The notes under the pieces were generated by a model. It did not search any database and was not told the origin of the DNA. It worked only from the letters and a program-made list of their open reading frames with translations. From assembly GCA_016717705.1 (NCBI GenBank), contig JADKFD010000098.1, positions 1 through 64,000 on the forward strand: a DNA stretch of 64,000 nt. Direction: 5' to 3'. This DNA comes from Rhodanobacteraceae bacterium (GTDB lineage Bacteria; Pseudomonadota; Gammaproteobacteria; Xanthomonadales; SZUA-5). Position numbers and translations under genes: made by a program. Positions 35,011 through 44,278 of the stretch are shown here, piece by piece; position 1 is the stretch's first letter, and each line of letters begins with the position of its first letter.

Positions 35011-37368
35011 ATGCGCTGGCTCCGTCGAATCCTGATCGCCCTGCTCGCCGTCACTCTGCTGGCGATTGCCGGCATCTGGCTGACGCTGCGTGCCAGCCTG
35101 CCGCAACTCGACGGCGCCATTGCAGCTCCGGGCCTCTCCGCGCCAGCCAGCATCGAACGCGATGCGCTGGGGACGGTGATCGTGACTGCGGCCAATCGCC
35201 TGGATGTGTCCTGGGCGCTCGGCTATGTACACGCGCAGGAACGCTATTTCGAGATGGATCTGCTGCGTCGGCGCGCCGCCGGGGAACTCGCGGAACTATT
35301 CGGCAGCGGAGCCGTGGAGGCCGATCGCGGCGCCCGCATCCATCGCTTCCGCACCCGCATCGATGCCTATTTCGCGGCATTGGCAGCGGACCAGCGCGCA
35401 CAGATGCAGCGCTACGCCGACGGCGTAAACGCCGGTCTTGGCGCCCTTTCTGCACGCTCCTTCCCCTATCTGCTGCTGGGACAGACACCCAAGCCGTGGA
35501 GCGCCGAGGATTGCCTGCTGGCACCGCTGGCGATGTACTTCAACCTGCAGGATTCCGCCAACGAGCGCGAACTGAAGCTCGAGCGCATGCGCGCGAGCCT
35601 GCCGCCGCAAACCTTCGCCTTTCTGACCGCCGCTGGCACCGAGTGGGATGCGCCGATGCTGGGTGTGGCCGTCGGCGATCCGGCAATTCCACCAGCGGAC
35701 GAGATCGACCTGCGCGAAACCGAGCTTGCCGATCCACCACTGGATGCACCGACCAGCAGCGAAGGCATCGGCAGCAACAACTTCGCGGTCGCCGGCACGC
35801 TCACCCCGCATGGCGGCGCCATCGTCGCCAACGACATGCACCTGGGGCTGCGCGTGCCGAATATCTGGTTTCGCGCGGAACTGCGCTATCCCGATGCGCA
35901 AGGGCAGCCGCGCGCGGTCACTGGCGTGACCCTACCCGGAACACCATTCCTGGTCATCGGCAGCAATCGTCATATCGCCTGGGGTTTCACCAACAGCTAC
36001 GGCGACTGGCTGGATTTCGTCGAACTCAAGCTCGATCCGCAAGATCCGCAGCGCTATCTGACGCCCGAAGGATGGCAAACCATTTCCGAGTTCAGCGAGA
36101 CCATCGTGGTGCGCGGTGCCGCCAGCGAGCAACTCAACGTTCGCGAGACCCTCTTCGGACCCGTGGTCGCGCAGTCCTCGTCGGGCGTGCCCTTGGCGCT
36201 GATGTGGACCGCGCACTACGCACGCGGTGTGAATACCGGGCTTGCCGGACTGGAGGGCGCGGACACCATCGAGCAGGCACTCGACGTGGCACACGCCACC
36301 GGCATGCCGGCGCAGAACCTGCTCGTGGCGAGCGCCGATGGTCGCATCGCCTGGACTGTGATCGGGCCGATTCCCCGGCGCACAGGTGGCGGCGATCCGC
36401 GCTTTCCCATCGACGCCGCGACCGCAGACAGCGGCTGGACAGGCTGGTATTCCGGCGCCGACATACCCAGCGTGCTCGATCCGCCATTCGGGCGACTGTG
36501 GAGCGCCAATGCGCGCACGATGTCGGGCGTCGAGGCCACGCGCATCGGCGACGGCGGCTACACGATCGGCGCCCGCGCACGGCAGATCCGCGATGACCTG
36601 CAGGCCCAGGAAGACCTGTCCGAGGCCGATCTGCTGGCGATCCAGCTCGACGATCGCGCCCTGTTCCTGAATCGTTGGCACGAGTTGCTGCAGCAGACTC
36701 TGGTGCAGCGCAGCGAGCCGGAACTGGTTTCCCTGCGCGAGGCCATCGGCGACTGGGATGGTCGCGCCGAAGCCGACACCCGCGCGTACCGTCTGGTGCG
36801 CGACTTCCGCCTGCGCGTGCACAAGCGCTTCCTGCAGCTGTTTGCCGCGGTCCTGCTGGAAAAGGACCCGGCCTGGGTCTGGCCGTCCCTGCCGCAGCTG
36901 GAAGGCGCGGTCTGGAGCACGCTGCAACAGCGTCCGGTCCATCTGTTGCCGCGGAATTTCAGCGATTGGGACAGCTGGCTGCGGGCAGCAGCGCATGATG
37001 TAGTCGCCAATCTCGCCGGCCACGGGCGCACGCCTGGTCAGGCGACCTGGGGCGAATTCAACACGACGGCGATTCGCCACCCGCTCAGCGGTGCGATTCC
37101 GCTGGCGGGATGGCTGCTCGACATGCCGGCGCAGGCGCTCGACGGCGACCAGTACATGCCGCGCGTACAGGGCCCGAAGTTCGGCGCCAGCGAGCGCATG
37201 GTCGTGTCGCCGGGGCACGAGGATCTGGGCTATTTCCACATGCCCGCTGGCCAGAGCGGGCATCCGCTGTCGCCGTTCTATGGCGCCGGGCATGAGGATT
37301 GGGCGGCCGGGCGGGCATCACCGTTCCTGCCCGGGCCGGCCATCCATCGATTGACGTTGACGCCGTAG
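35011..37368 (+). CDS. Penicillin acylase family (Ntn-hydrolase) protein
   Basis: A 785-aa enzyme of the S45 group. It starts at ATG 35011 with RWLRRILIALLAVTLLAIAG, a signal or anchor. The alpha part has RDALGTVIVTAANRLDVSWA and LGYVHAQERYFEMDLLRR. The autocleavage site and beta-chain nucleophile is Ser255 in EGIGSNNFAVAG (SNN motif). Then follow NDMHLGLRVPNIWF and WGFTNSYGDWLD. The C-terminus has the usual SERMVVSPG. Family members hydrolyse amides such as acyl-homoserine lactones or beta-lactam side chains; substrate is unknown here. Periplasmic by inference. Confidence 0.93.
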   Translation: MRWLRRILIALLAVTLLAIAGIWLTLRASLPQLDGAIAAPGLSAPASIERDALGTVIVTAANRLDVSWALGYVHAQERYFEMDLLRRRAAGELAELFGSGAVEADRGARIHRFRTRIDAYFAALAADQRAQMQRYADGVNAGLGALSARSFPYLLLGQTPKPWSAEDCLLAPLAMYFNLQDSANERELKLERMRASLPPQTFAFLTAAGTEWDAPMLGVAVGDPAIPPADEIDLRETELADPPLDAPTSSEGIGSNNFAVAGTLTPHGGAIVANDMHLGLRVPNIWFRAELRYPDAQGQPRAVTGVTLPGTPFLVIGSNRHIAWGFTNSYGDWLDFVELKLDPQDPQRYLTPEGWQTISEFSETIVVRGAASEQLNVRETLFGPVVAQSSSGVPLALMWTAHYARGVNTGLAGLEGADTIEQALDVAHATGMPAQNLLVASADGRIAWTVIGPIPRRTGGGDPRFPIDAATADSGWTGWYSGADIPSVLDPPFGRLWSANARTMSGVEATRIGDGGYTIGARARQIRDDLQAQEDLSEADLLAIQLDDRALFLNRWHELLQQTLVQRSEPELVSLREAIGDWDGRAEADTRAYRLVRDFRLRVHKRFLQLFAAVLLEKDPAWVWPSLPQLEGAVWSTLQQRPVHLLPRNFSDWDSWLRAAAHDVVANLAGHGRTPGQATWGEFNTTAIRHPLSGAIPLAGWLLDMPAQALDGDQYMPRVQGPKFGASERMVVSPGHEDLGYFHMPAGQSGHPLSPFYGAGHEDWAAGRASPFLPGPAIHRLTLTP

Positions 37369-37370
37369 GA

Positions 37371-37446
37371 GCATCGCGCGAGCGCGCTCCTGCAATTCTT
37401 GTGTGAATTCAGGGCAAATTTGTAGGAGCGCGCTTGCGCGCGATGC
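37371..37446. repeat. REP hairpin, family A
   Basis: GCATCGCGCGAGCGCGCTCC at the left and its inverse AGGAGCGCGCTTGCGCGCGA then TGC at the right, spacer about 25 bp. It fills the gap between converging genes (acylase and lolA) and may terminate both. Confidence 0.8.
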
Positions 37447-37479
37447 TCTCGCAATCCCCCATTGCGCCCGCGGGAAGCC

Positions 37480-38133
37480 TCACTCCCCGACCGGCTGCAC
37501 CTTGGCGCCCGGCCTGACATCGCCCACCACATCGACGCCCTTGGGCGGCTCGAAGTAGAAGGTCGCCGGCGGCAAGGTGGTGTTGCGCTTCCAGTCCTGG
37601 AACACGATCTCGGTGCGCTGGCCGACGATGTCGACCATCACCATGCGCGCCAACTGGTGGTCACGAAAGCCCAGGTCGACATGGGCAAACTCCGCGTCTT
37701 CGGATTTCGGCGTCAAACGCAGCCAGCTGGCGCCATCCTTGTCGCCGCGATCCTCGGTGTTGAACTGCTGATCGAGCGAGGCGACATCCAGCAGCACGGC
37801 GAGCGGGCTCTGCTGTTCGTCGAAGGACTGCGGCCGCACGCTGACCTGCTCCAGTTCCACATCGTAGATCCAGATGTTGTCGCCGTCAGCGACGATCCGC
37901 TGTTCCTCCGGCTCCAGATAATCCCAGCGAAAGCGGTTCGGTCGCGCCAGCGCCAGCGTGCCCGAGGCGGCGTCGAGCGCAGTTCCGCTGTCGTCGTAGA
38001 CCTGCTGCTCGAAGCTGGCCGACAGGTTCTGCACATTCTCCGAGAAGCGGTCGAGATCGGCGCGGGCACCATCGGCGGCGAAAGCCGGCATCGCTGCCGC
38101 CACACACAACAGACACAGTGCAGTTCGGATCAT
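37480..38133 (-). CDS. lolA: LolA, outer-membrane lipoprotein carrier
   Basis: A 217-aa periplasmic chaperone that shuttles lipoproteins from LolCDE to LolB. A signal peptide (residues 1-19, ending AFAAD) is followed by FSENVQNLSASFEQQVYDDS, GTLALARPNRFRWDY, the LolA hallmark with the aromatic cavity residues, and VADGDNIWIYDVELEQVSVR. Length fits. ftsK lies upstream on the same strand, the usual ftsK-lolA order in gammaproteobacteria, though here 200 bp of G-rich sequence separates them. Confidence 0.93.
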   Translation of the reverse strand: MIRTALCLLCVAAAMPAFAADGARADLDRFSENVQNLSASFEQQVYDDSGTALDAASGTLALARPNRFRWDYLEPEEQRIVADGDNIWIYDVELEQVSVRPQSFDEQQSPLAVLLDVASLDQQFNTEDRGDKDGASWLRLTPKSEDAEFAHVDLGFRDHQLARMVMVDIVGQRTEIVFQDWKRNTTLPPATFYFEPPKGVDVVGDVRPGAKVQPVGE

Positions 38134-38198
38134 TCGGCGGCTTCGCAGTCAGGGTGCCGATACCTTAGCGCGTCCTGCCCTAACACAGGCTGTCGCAC

Positions 38199-38331
38199 CG
38201 GGGGGGGGGCGGGGGGGGCGGCGGGAGGGGGGGGGGGGGGGGGGGGGGGGGGGCGGGGGGCGGGGCGCCCCCCGGGGGGGGCGCGGGGCCCCCCGGGGCG
38301 GGGGGGGGGGGGGGGGCCCCCGGCGGGGGGC
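38199..38331. other. Long poly-G tract between ftsK and lolA, suspected artefact
   Basis: About 130 bp made almost only of G with scattered C and one A, including runs of more than 15 G. Nothing else in the window resembles it except the tracts at 45541-45622 and 20084-20099. It sits where intergenic repeats usually occur and directly abuts the ftsK stop codon. It is more likely failed base calling or a mis-assembled hairpin than real sequence. No gene. Confidence 0.6.
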
Positions 38332-40635
38332 TCAATCCTTCGGCGGCGGCGGCGCCAGCACGGTGCGATTGCCGTTGTGTTCGGGTGCGCTGACGATGCC
38401 GGCGGCTTCCATTTCCTCGATCAGTCGCGCGGCGCGGTTGTAGCCGATCTTCAGGCGTCGCTGCACGCCGGAGATCGACGCCCGGCGCGTTTCGGTGACG
38501 ATGCGCACGGCCATGTCGTAGAGCTCGTCGGCCTCGCCATTGGCCTCTTCCGGCAAGCCGGTCTCGCCGATGACCCGGCCATCGCCGAGTTCCTGGGTTT
38601 CGTCGAGGATGCCTTCGAGGTAATCCGGCTTGCCGTGGTTTTCGCGCAAGTATTTGACCACCCGATGGACTTCATCGTCCGACACGTAGGCGCCATGCAC
38701 GCGCTCGGTGTTCGCGGTTCCCGGCGGCAGGTAGAGCATGTCGCCATTGCCGAGCAGGGTCTCGGCGCCGGACTGGTCGAGGATGGTGCGCGAGTCGATC
38801 TTGCTGGAGACCTGGAAGGCTACGCGAGTCGGGATGTTGGCCTTGATCAGGCCGGTGATGACATCGACCGACGGGCGCTGCGTCGCCAGGATCAGATGGA
38901 TGCCCGCGGCACGCGCCTTCTGCGCCAGACGCGCGATCAGTTCTTCGACGTTCTTGCGTGCCACCATCATCATGTCGGCAAACTCGTCGATGACGACGAC
39001 GATATGCGGCATGGTTTCCAGCGGCTTGGGGTGCTCGCCCGGTGCCGCCTTGGCAACGTTGAACAATGGATCGGGGATGGGCTGGCCCTGTTCGTGCGCG
39101 TCGCGCACCTTGCGGTTGTAGCCGGCCAGATTGCGCACGCCGACCGCAGCCATCAGCTTGTAGCGGCGCTCCATTTCGGCGACGCACCAGCGCAGCGCGT
39201 TGGAGGCTTCTTTCATGTCGGTGACGACCGGCGCCAGCAGGTGCGGAATGCCCTCGTACACGGACAGTTCGAGCATCTTCGGGTCGATCATGATCATGCG
39301 CACGTCTTTGGCCGTGGCCTTGTACAGCAGCGACACGATCATCGCGTTGAGCGCCACCGACTTGCCCGATCCGGTGGTGCCGGCGACCAAGAGGTGCGGC
39401 ATCTTGGCGACGTCGACCACGCTCGGCCGGCCGCCAATATCCTTGCCCAGTGCCAGGGTGAGCACCGACGAGGCCTTGTCGTATTCCTTGGAGCGCAGGA
39501 TCTCGGACAGGAACACCATTTCGCGGTGCTGGTTGGGGATTTCCAGGCCGACCACCGACTTGCCGGGAATCACATCGACCACGCGCACACTGACCACCGA
39601 CAGGCCACGCGCGATGTCCTTGTCCAGCGAGGAAATCTGGCTGCCGCGGATGCCGGGCGCCGGCTCCAGTTCGAAACGCGTGATCACCGGACCCGGATAG
39701 ACGCCGACCACGCGCGCCTCGATGCGGAAATCCTTGAGCTTGAGTTCGACCTGGCGCGACAGCGCTTCCAGCGCCTCGGGCGAATAACCCTTGCCGGTGA
39801 CGCGCGCTTCGTCGAGCAGCGACAGCGGCGGCAGTTCGCCGGAGGGAATATTGGTGAACAGCGGAATCTGCAGTTCGCGCTCGGCGCGCTCGCTCTTCTC
39901 CATCACCGGCGCGACGCTTTCGATCTTCACCGGCTCGCGCTTCTTGCGCTTGACGGTTTCTTCCTTGCGCCCGACTTCGCGCACCGCGCGGGCTTTCTGC
40001 CCGACGCGCCAGTCGGAAAACTGCTGGCGCCACACGCCCATCCGCGTGATCAGGTTCAATGTGGCCGCGCCCACCTTGTCCATCGCGCGAAACCAGGACA
40101 CGCCGGTGGCAAAAGTCGAGCCGATCAGGAACATCATCAGCGCGAACATGGTGGTGCTGCCGCGCCCCAGGCTGCCGACCAGCAGATCGCCGAAGAAACG
40201 CCCGAGCACGCCACCGGAGCCACCCGGCAGATTCCCCGGATGCATCTGCGCATGACCGAGGATGGCGCCGCCGAGCAAGGCCAGCACAACGCCCGCCAGG
40301 CGCGTCAAGGGCACCAGAGGATCGGGCGCCTGTGAACTGTCCGCCGGATCGCGCAGAAAGCGCCATGCGTACCAGAGCAGCACCAGCGGCAGCAAAAATG
40401 CCATGCGGCCGATCAGGTACAGCAACAGATCAGCCAGCCACGCGCCGGCGCGCCCGCCCCAGTTCTGGACGATCGCCGTTGAGCCAGAGTGCGACCAGCC
40501 CGGGTCGGCGGCATCGAAACTGGCCAGTGCGACCAGCAAATAACCGGCAACGGGCACCAGCAACACGAAAGCACTCTCGCGTATTGCCTTCTGGAATCGA
40601 TCGCGCCAGCCGAGCTTGGCCACACTCACCGCCAT
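38332..40635 (-). CDS. ftsK: FtsK, septal DNA translocase
   Basis: A 767-aa translocase. The N-terminus has four hydrophobic helices (about residues 20-160) anchoring it at the septum. A short basic linker follows, then the motor: Walker A VAGTTGSGKSVALNAMIVSL, Walker B IVVVIDEFADMMM, and ARLAQKARAAGIHLILATQR. The C-terminal gamma winged helix (RRASISGVQRRLKIGYNRAA, then RLIEEMEAAGIV) reads KOPS sites. The linker is much shorter than in E. coli, as is common outside enterics. ATG 40635 is preferred over the in-frame TTG two codons upstream. Confidence 0.96.
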   Translation of the reverse strand: MAVSVAKLGWRDRFQKAIRESAFVLLVPVAGYLLVALASFDAADPGWSHSGSTAIVQNWGGRAGAWLADLLLYLIGRMAFLLPLVLLWYAWRFLRDPADSSQAPDPLVPLTRLAGVVLALLGGAILGHAQMHPGNLPGGSGGVLGRFFGDLLVGSLGRGSTTMFALMMFLIGSTFATGVSWFRAMDKVGAATLNLITRMGVWRQQFSDWRVGQKARAVREVGRKEETVKRKKREPVKIESVAPVMEKSERAERELQIPLFTNIPSGELPPLSLLDEARVTGKGYSPEALEALSRQVELKLKDFRIEARVVGVYPGPVITRFELEPAPGIRGSQISSLDKDIARGLSVVSVRVVDVIPGKSVVGLEIPNQHREMVFLSEILRSKEYDKASSVLTLALGKDIGGRPSVVDVAKMPHLLVAGTTGSGKSVALNAMIVSLLYKATAKDVRMIMIDPKMLELSVYEGIPHLLAPVVTDMKEASNALRWCVAEMERRYKLMAAVGVRNLAGYNRKVRDAHEQGQPIPDPLFNVAKAAPGEHPKPLETMPHIVVVIDEFADMMMVARKNVEELIARLAQKARAAGIHLILATQRPSVDVITGLIKANIPTRVAFQVSSKIDSRTILDQSGAETLLGNGDMLYLPPGTANTERVHGAYVSDDEVHRVVKYLRENHGKPDYLEGILDETQELGDGRVIGETGLPEEANGEADELYDMAVRIVTETRRASISGVQRRLKIGYNRAARLIEEMEAAGIVSAPEHNGNRTVLAPPPPKD

Positions 40636-40697
40636 CTTCAATCCTGAGTCCCTACGCGAACTATCGCGCGCAAGGTGTTCAGTCTATTCGAAATAGC

Positions 40698-40728
40698 GGT
40701 AAGTGGTGAGTGGTGAGTGGTAAGTGGC
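40698..40728. repeat. 7-bp tandem repeat array upstream of ftsK
   Basis: GTGGTGA, GTGGTGA, GTGGTAA, GTGG at 7-bp steps. No inverted partner is visible within the gap, unlike the other three arrays. The rest of the roughly 300-bp gap between divergent ftsK and trxB holds a degenerate REP B word near 40791-40860 and no gene. Confidence 0.6.
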
Positions 40729-40943
40729 AGAAGCGCGCCAGAAGTGGGCCTATGGCTGCCAGGGCGGGCCAACCGCGAGCCTTGCATTCGTGGCAGCGGG
40801 TTTATCCTGGCGCGCTGCGCGGTTGATGCAAAGGCGGGGCTAAACCCCCGCTCGGAGCTATCGCACTTGAATCCCTCGGCCCCGCCCCCTAGTTTGCGTC
40901 TTCTTGCCCAGATCCACCGCGCCAACCGCGCCCGGAGCCCCCG

Positions 40944-41888
40944 ATGAGCACCAACAAGCACTGCCGCGTCCTGATCCTGGGTTCCGGCCCGGCCGGCTAT
41001 GCCGCCGCTGTCTATGCTGCGCGCGCCAACCTGAAGCCGGTGCTGGTGACCGGCATCGATGCGGGCGGTCAGCTGATGACCACCACCGAAGTCGACAACT
41101 GGCCCGGCGATGTCCACGGCCTGACCGGTCCCGGCCTGATGGAGCGCATGAAGGCGCACGCCGAGCGCTTCGACACCGAGATCATCTTCGACCACATCCA
41201 CACCGCGGAACTCGGCTCACGCCCGTTCAAGCTGATCGGCGATTCCGGCAGCTACACCTGCGACGCACTGATCATCGCCACCGGCGCTTCGGCCAAATAC
41301 CTCGGCATCGAGAGCGAGACCGCCTTCCGCGGTCGCGGCGTCTCGGCCTGCGCCACCTGCGACGGCTTCTTCTATCGACAGCAGGACGTTGCGGTCATCG
41401 GCGGCGGCAACACGGCCGTCGAAGAAGCGCTGTATCTGTCGAACATCGCGCGCAAGGTCACCGTGGTGCATCGCCGCGACAAGTTCCGCGCCGAGAAGAT
41501 CCTGCAGGACAAGCTGTTCGCCAAGGCCAACATCGAAGTGATCTGGGACCACGCTGTCGATCAGGTGCTGGGTGACGACAGCGGCGTCACCGGCATCCGC
41601 ATTGCCCCGCGTGAGGGCGGAGAAACCCGTGACATCCCCGTGCAGGGGGCCTTCATAGCCATCGGCCATACGCCGAACACCGGCATTTTCCAGGGCCAGT
41701 TGGCGATGGAAAACGGCTATCTGAAGGTCAAGAGCGGTTATGCCGGCATGGCGACGATGACCAGCATCCCCGGCGTGTTTGCTGCCGGCGATGTGGCCGA
41801 CCCGATCTACCGTCAGGCGATCACCTCGGCCGGCGCCGGCTGCATGGCGGCGCTGGATGCGGATCGCTTCCTGGAGCAGCACGGGTAG
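40944..41888 (+). CDS. trxB: Thioredoxin reductase
   Basis: A 314-aa FAD/NADPH enzyme that reduces thioredoxin. FAD binding is at RVLILGSGPAGYAAAVYAAR; the redox-active pair is SACATCDGFF (CATC); NADPH binding is at VAVIGGGNTAVEEALYLS followed by VHRRDKFRAEK; the C-terminal FAD motif is GVFAAGDVADPIYRQAITSA. Length is that of low-molecular-weight bacterial TrxB. ATG 40944. Confidence 0.97.
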   Translation: MSTNKHCRVLILGSGPAGYAAAVYAARANLKPVLVTGIDAGGQLMTTTEVDNWPGDVHGLTGPGLMERMKAHAERFDTEIIFDHIHTAELGSRPFKLIGDSGSYTCDALIIATGASAKYLGIESETAFRGRGVSACATCDGFFYRQQDVAVIGGGNTAVEEALYLSNIARKVTVVHRRDKFRAEKILQDKLFAKANIEVIWDHAVDQVLGDDSGVTGIRIAPREGGETRDIPVQGAFIAIGHTPNTGIFQGQLAMENGYLKVKSGYAGMATMTSIPGVFAAGDVADPIYRQAITSAGAGCMAALDADRFLEQHG

Positions 41889-42039
41889 GCGATCCGCGCG
41901 GGGGGCGACCTTGAGTGTGGCGCGATTGGCTCGCGAGCCTGCAAACGCTCCCGCGATGCGCGAGGGTCGCTCCTCGCAGACCCGGCGAAAACGCCTTGCC
42001 CCTGATTACCGTGTTTGACCCGCGCAAGACCCGTCGCTG

Positions 42040-42890
42040 ATGCTGTTCGGCGCCACGTCGACGGTCGGCGCGCGGCTGCTGCCGCTGCTGCGCGAGCGCG
42101 GCTTCGCGTCACTGCCTGCAGCCGCGGGCCGCTGGCCAATGGGCAGCAGCATCCCGAAGTCCGCTGGATTCAGACTGCACTGGCCGAAGCGCCAGCATTG
42201 GTCGACGGCACAACCCACATCCTTAGCCTCGGCCCCTGCGATCTGTTCGTCGACTGGCTGGCGCGGCAGGCGCCGACAGCGTCGGTGCGTCAGGTGATCG
42301 CCTTCGGCTCCACCAGCGCCGACACCAAATTCGATTCCAGTTCAGCCGAAGAACGCGCGCTGGCGCAGAGCCTGCGGCAATCGGAACAACAACTTGCGGA
42401 GCAATGCCAGCGCCTGGGTGTCGCCTGGACCTTGCTGCGCCCGACCCTGATCTACGGCGGCGACACCGATCTCGTCGCGCGGATTGCCCAGTTCGCGCGG
42501 CGCTGGCATGTCTATCCGCGACCGATTGGCCGTGCCGCCCGGGCGCTGCGCCAGCCGGTGCACGCCAGCGACCTCGCCCAGGCGGTGGTCCGCAGCATCG
42601 ACAATCCAGCGGCCGCCAATCGGCGCTTCGACCTGCCAGGACCGCAGTCGCTGTCCCTGACTGCACTGATTCGGCGGGCTGCGCAGGCCGGCAGTCGCCT
42701 GGCATGCCCGATTCCCCTGCCCCTGGGTATGCTGCTGCGCTTTGGCGATGCCTTCGGTGTCGTGCGCGGCCAATCCGGCCTCAACCATTCCGCTGCAGCG
42801 CGCCTCGGTCGCGATCAGGTGTTCGACATGACGCCAGCGCGCACCGCGCTGGGATTTGCGCCACGCGCCTTCGAGCCGGAACCGCGATGA
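42040..42890 (+). pseudogene. NAD(P)-binding sugar epimerase / SDR-like protein, with one frameshift
   Basis: The natural start is ATG 42040 (MLFGATSTVGARLLPLLRER), with a GATxxxG Rossmann motif. The frame breaks near 42104-42110, consistent with one missing C in TTC(C)GCG. It resumes one frame over as VTACSRGPLANGQQHPEVRW and continues to LGFAPRAFEPEPR. Later motifs are VIAFGSTSADTKFDSSSAEE, TLLRPTLIYGG (the YxxxK region is degenerate) and HASDLAQAVVRSID. The restored protein would be about 284 aa, an extended SDR resembling nucleoside-diphosphate-sugar epimerases. Probable sequencing error. Confidence 0.8.
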
Positions 42891-43083
42891 ACCGGCGCGG
42901 CAACCTGGGGGCGGTGGCTTGCCACCGCGATGCTCCTGCCGGGGGAGCGACAAAGCGCCGGCAAGCCGGCGCACTCCAGAGCAAGCGTGAGGTCGCAGCC
43001 TCAGCCTCGGCGTCCGCAACGGTGTTGCGGATATCCCGGCAGCCGACTGGGACGCGCTGATCGGCGCCGACGAGCAACCCTTC

Positions 43084-44181
43084 GTGCGCCACGCCTTTCT
43101 GTCGGCGCTGGAACAGAGCGGTAGTCTGCAGCGCGAACTCGGCTGGTCGCCGATGCCGCTGCTGCTGCACGAAGGCGGGAAATTGATCGCCGCCGCGCCC
43201 GGTTACCTGAAGACCAATTCGCACGGCGAGTTCGTGTTCGACTGGTCCTGGGCCGATGCCTATCGCCGAAATGGCCTCGACTATTACCCCAAGCTGTTGA
43301 TCGGCGTGCCCTACTCGCCGATCACCGGCCCGCGCCTGCTGGTCGGCAACGGCGCCGATGCCGGCGCGCGCCGCGCCAGGCTGGTCGGCGCCATCGAGAG
43401 CCTGGTCAGCCAGTTGCGACTGTCCAGCGCGCACCTCAATTTCCTCAGCGAGGCCGATGCCGCAGCGCTGACCCACGATCCCTGGCTGCCGCGCTTCGAC
43501 TGGCAGTTTCACTTCCACAACCGCGGTTATGCAGATTTCGAGACCTTGCTCGGCGAGTTCAGCCACAAGAAGCGCAAGAACATCCGCCAGGAACGGCGCT
43601 ATGCACAGACGTGCGGGCTGATCATCGAGTGGATGGACGGCGACAGCATGAGCGAAGCCATCCTCGACGATCTGCACGCGCTGTACGTGGAGACTTTCGA
43701 TCGCAAGGGCAACACGCCAGCGTTGACGCGCGAGTTCTTTTCGATGATCCGCGAGCGGATGCCGGAAAACTTCCACGCCGCCGTGGCAAGGCGCGGTGAC
43801 CGAATCCTCGCCGCCGCGATCTATTTTTCCTCGTCGACAACGCTCTACGGCCGCTACTGGGGGGCACGCGAGGACCTGCCCGGCATGCATTTCGAGCTCT
43901 GCTACTACCAGGCCATCGAACAGGTGCTGCGCCGCGGCCTCAAATGCTGCGAACCCGGCGCCCAGGGCGAACACAAGATCGCCCGCGGCTTTCTGCCCAC
44001 GCGCACGCATTCGGCGCACCTGATCGCGCATCCGCAGTTCCGCCAGGCCATCCGCCACGCGATCGACGACGAGGCACAGGCGCTGCGGGAGTATCGCGAG
44101 CAGTTGGAGGCGCATTCGCCGTTTCGGCAGCGAACGGAGGCGGATCGCGAGCACACCGGCGGGGCATTCAGCAACCGGTGA
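43084..44181 (+). CDS. FemAB-like / GNAT-fold acyltransferase (DUF482 type)
   Basis: A 365-aa protein of the peptidoglycan-related acyltransferase family (DUF482). Visible patterns: FVRHAFLSALEQSGS, GWSPMPLLLHEGGKL, EFVFDWSWADAYRRNGLDYY, PKLLIGVPYSPITGPRLLVG, EFSHKKRKNIRQERR and PGMHFELCYYQAIE, then GFLPTRTHSAH. The first usable start is GTG 43084, but the frame upstream, back to a stop at 42988, still encodes conserved family sequence (DIPAADWDALIGADEQPF). The true start is thus missing, perhaps because of an indel before 43020. The protein may attach acyl or aminoacyl groups; the substrate is unknown. Confidence 0.8.
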   Translation: MRHAFLSALEQSGSLQRELGWSPMPLLLHEGGKLIAAAPGYLKTNSHGEFVFDWSWADAYRRNGLDYYPKLLIGVPYSPITGPRLLVGNGADAGARRARLVGAIESLVSQLRLSSAHLNFLSEADAAALTHDPWLPRFDWQFHFHNRGYADFETLLGEFSHKKRKNIRQERRYAQTCGLIIEWMDGDSMSEAILDDLHALYVETFDRKGNTPALTREFFSMIRERMPENFHAAVARRGDRILAAAIYFSSSTTLYGRYWGAREDLPGMHFELCYYQAIEQVLRRGLKCCEPGAQGEHKIARGFLPTRTHSAHLIAHPQFRQAIRHAIDDEAQALREYREQLEAHSPFRQRTEADREHTGGAFSNR

Positions 44182-44278
44182 ACGCGATGGGGCCGCGACA
44201 CCGGACGCAAGCAGCGGGTTGAACCGGTGCAGATCGCAGACGTTGTACCGCGCAATCGCCAGGGGTGAGCGCCCCAGG

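Noticed and set aside
37462..40335. 957-codon plus-strand frame across lolA and ftsK
   Set aside because: It is antisense to two well-supported genes and runs through the poly-G tract as a glycine stretch.
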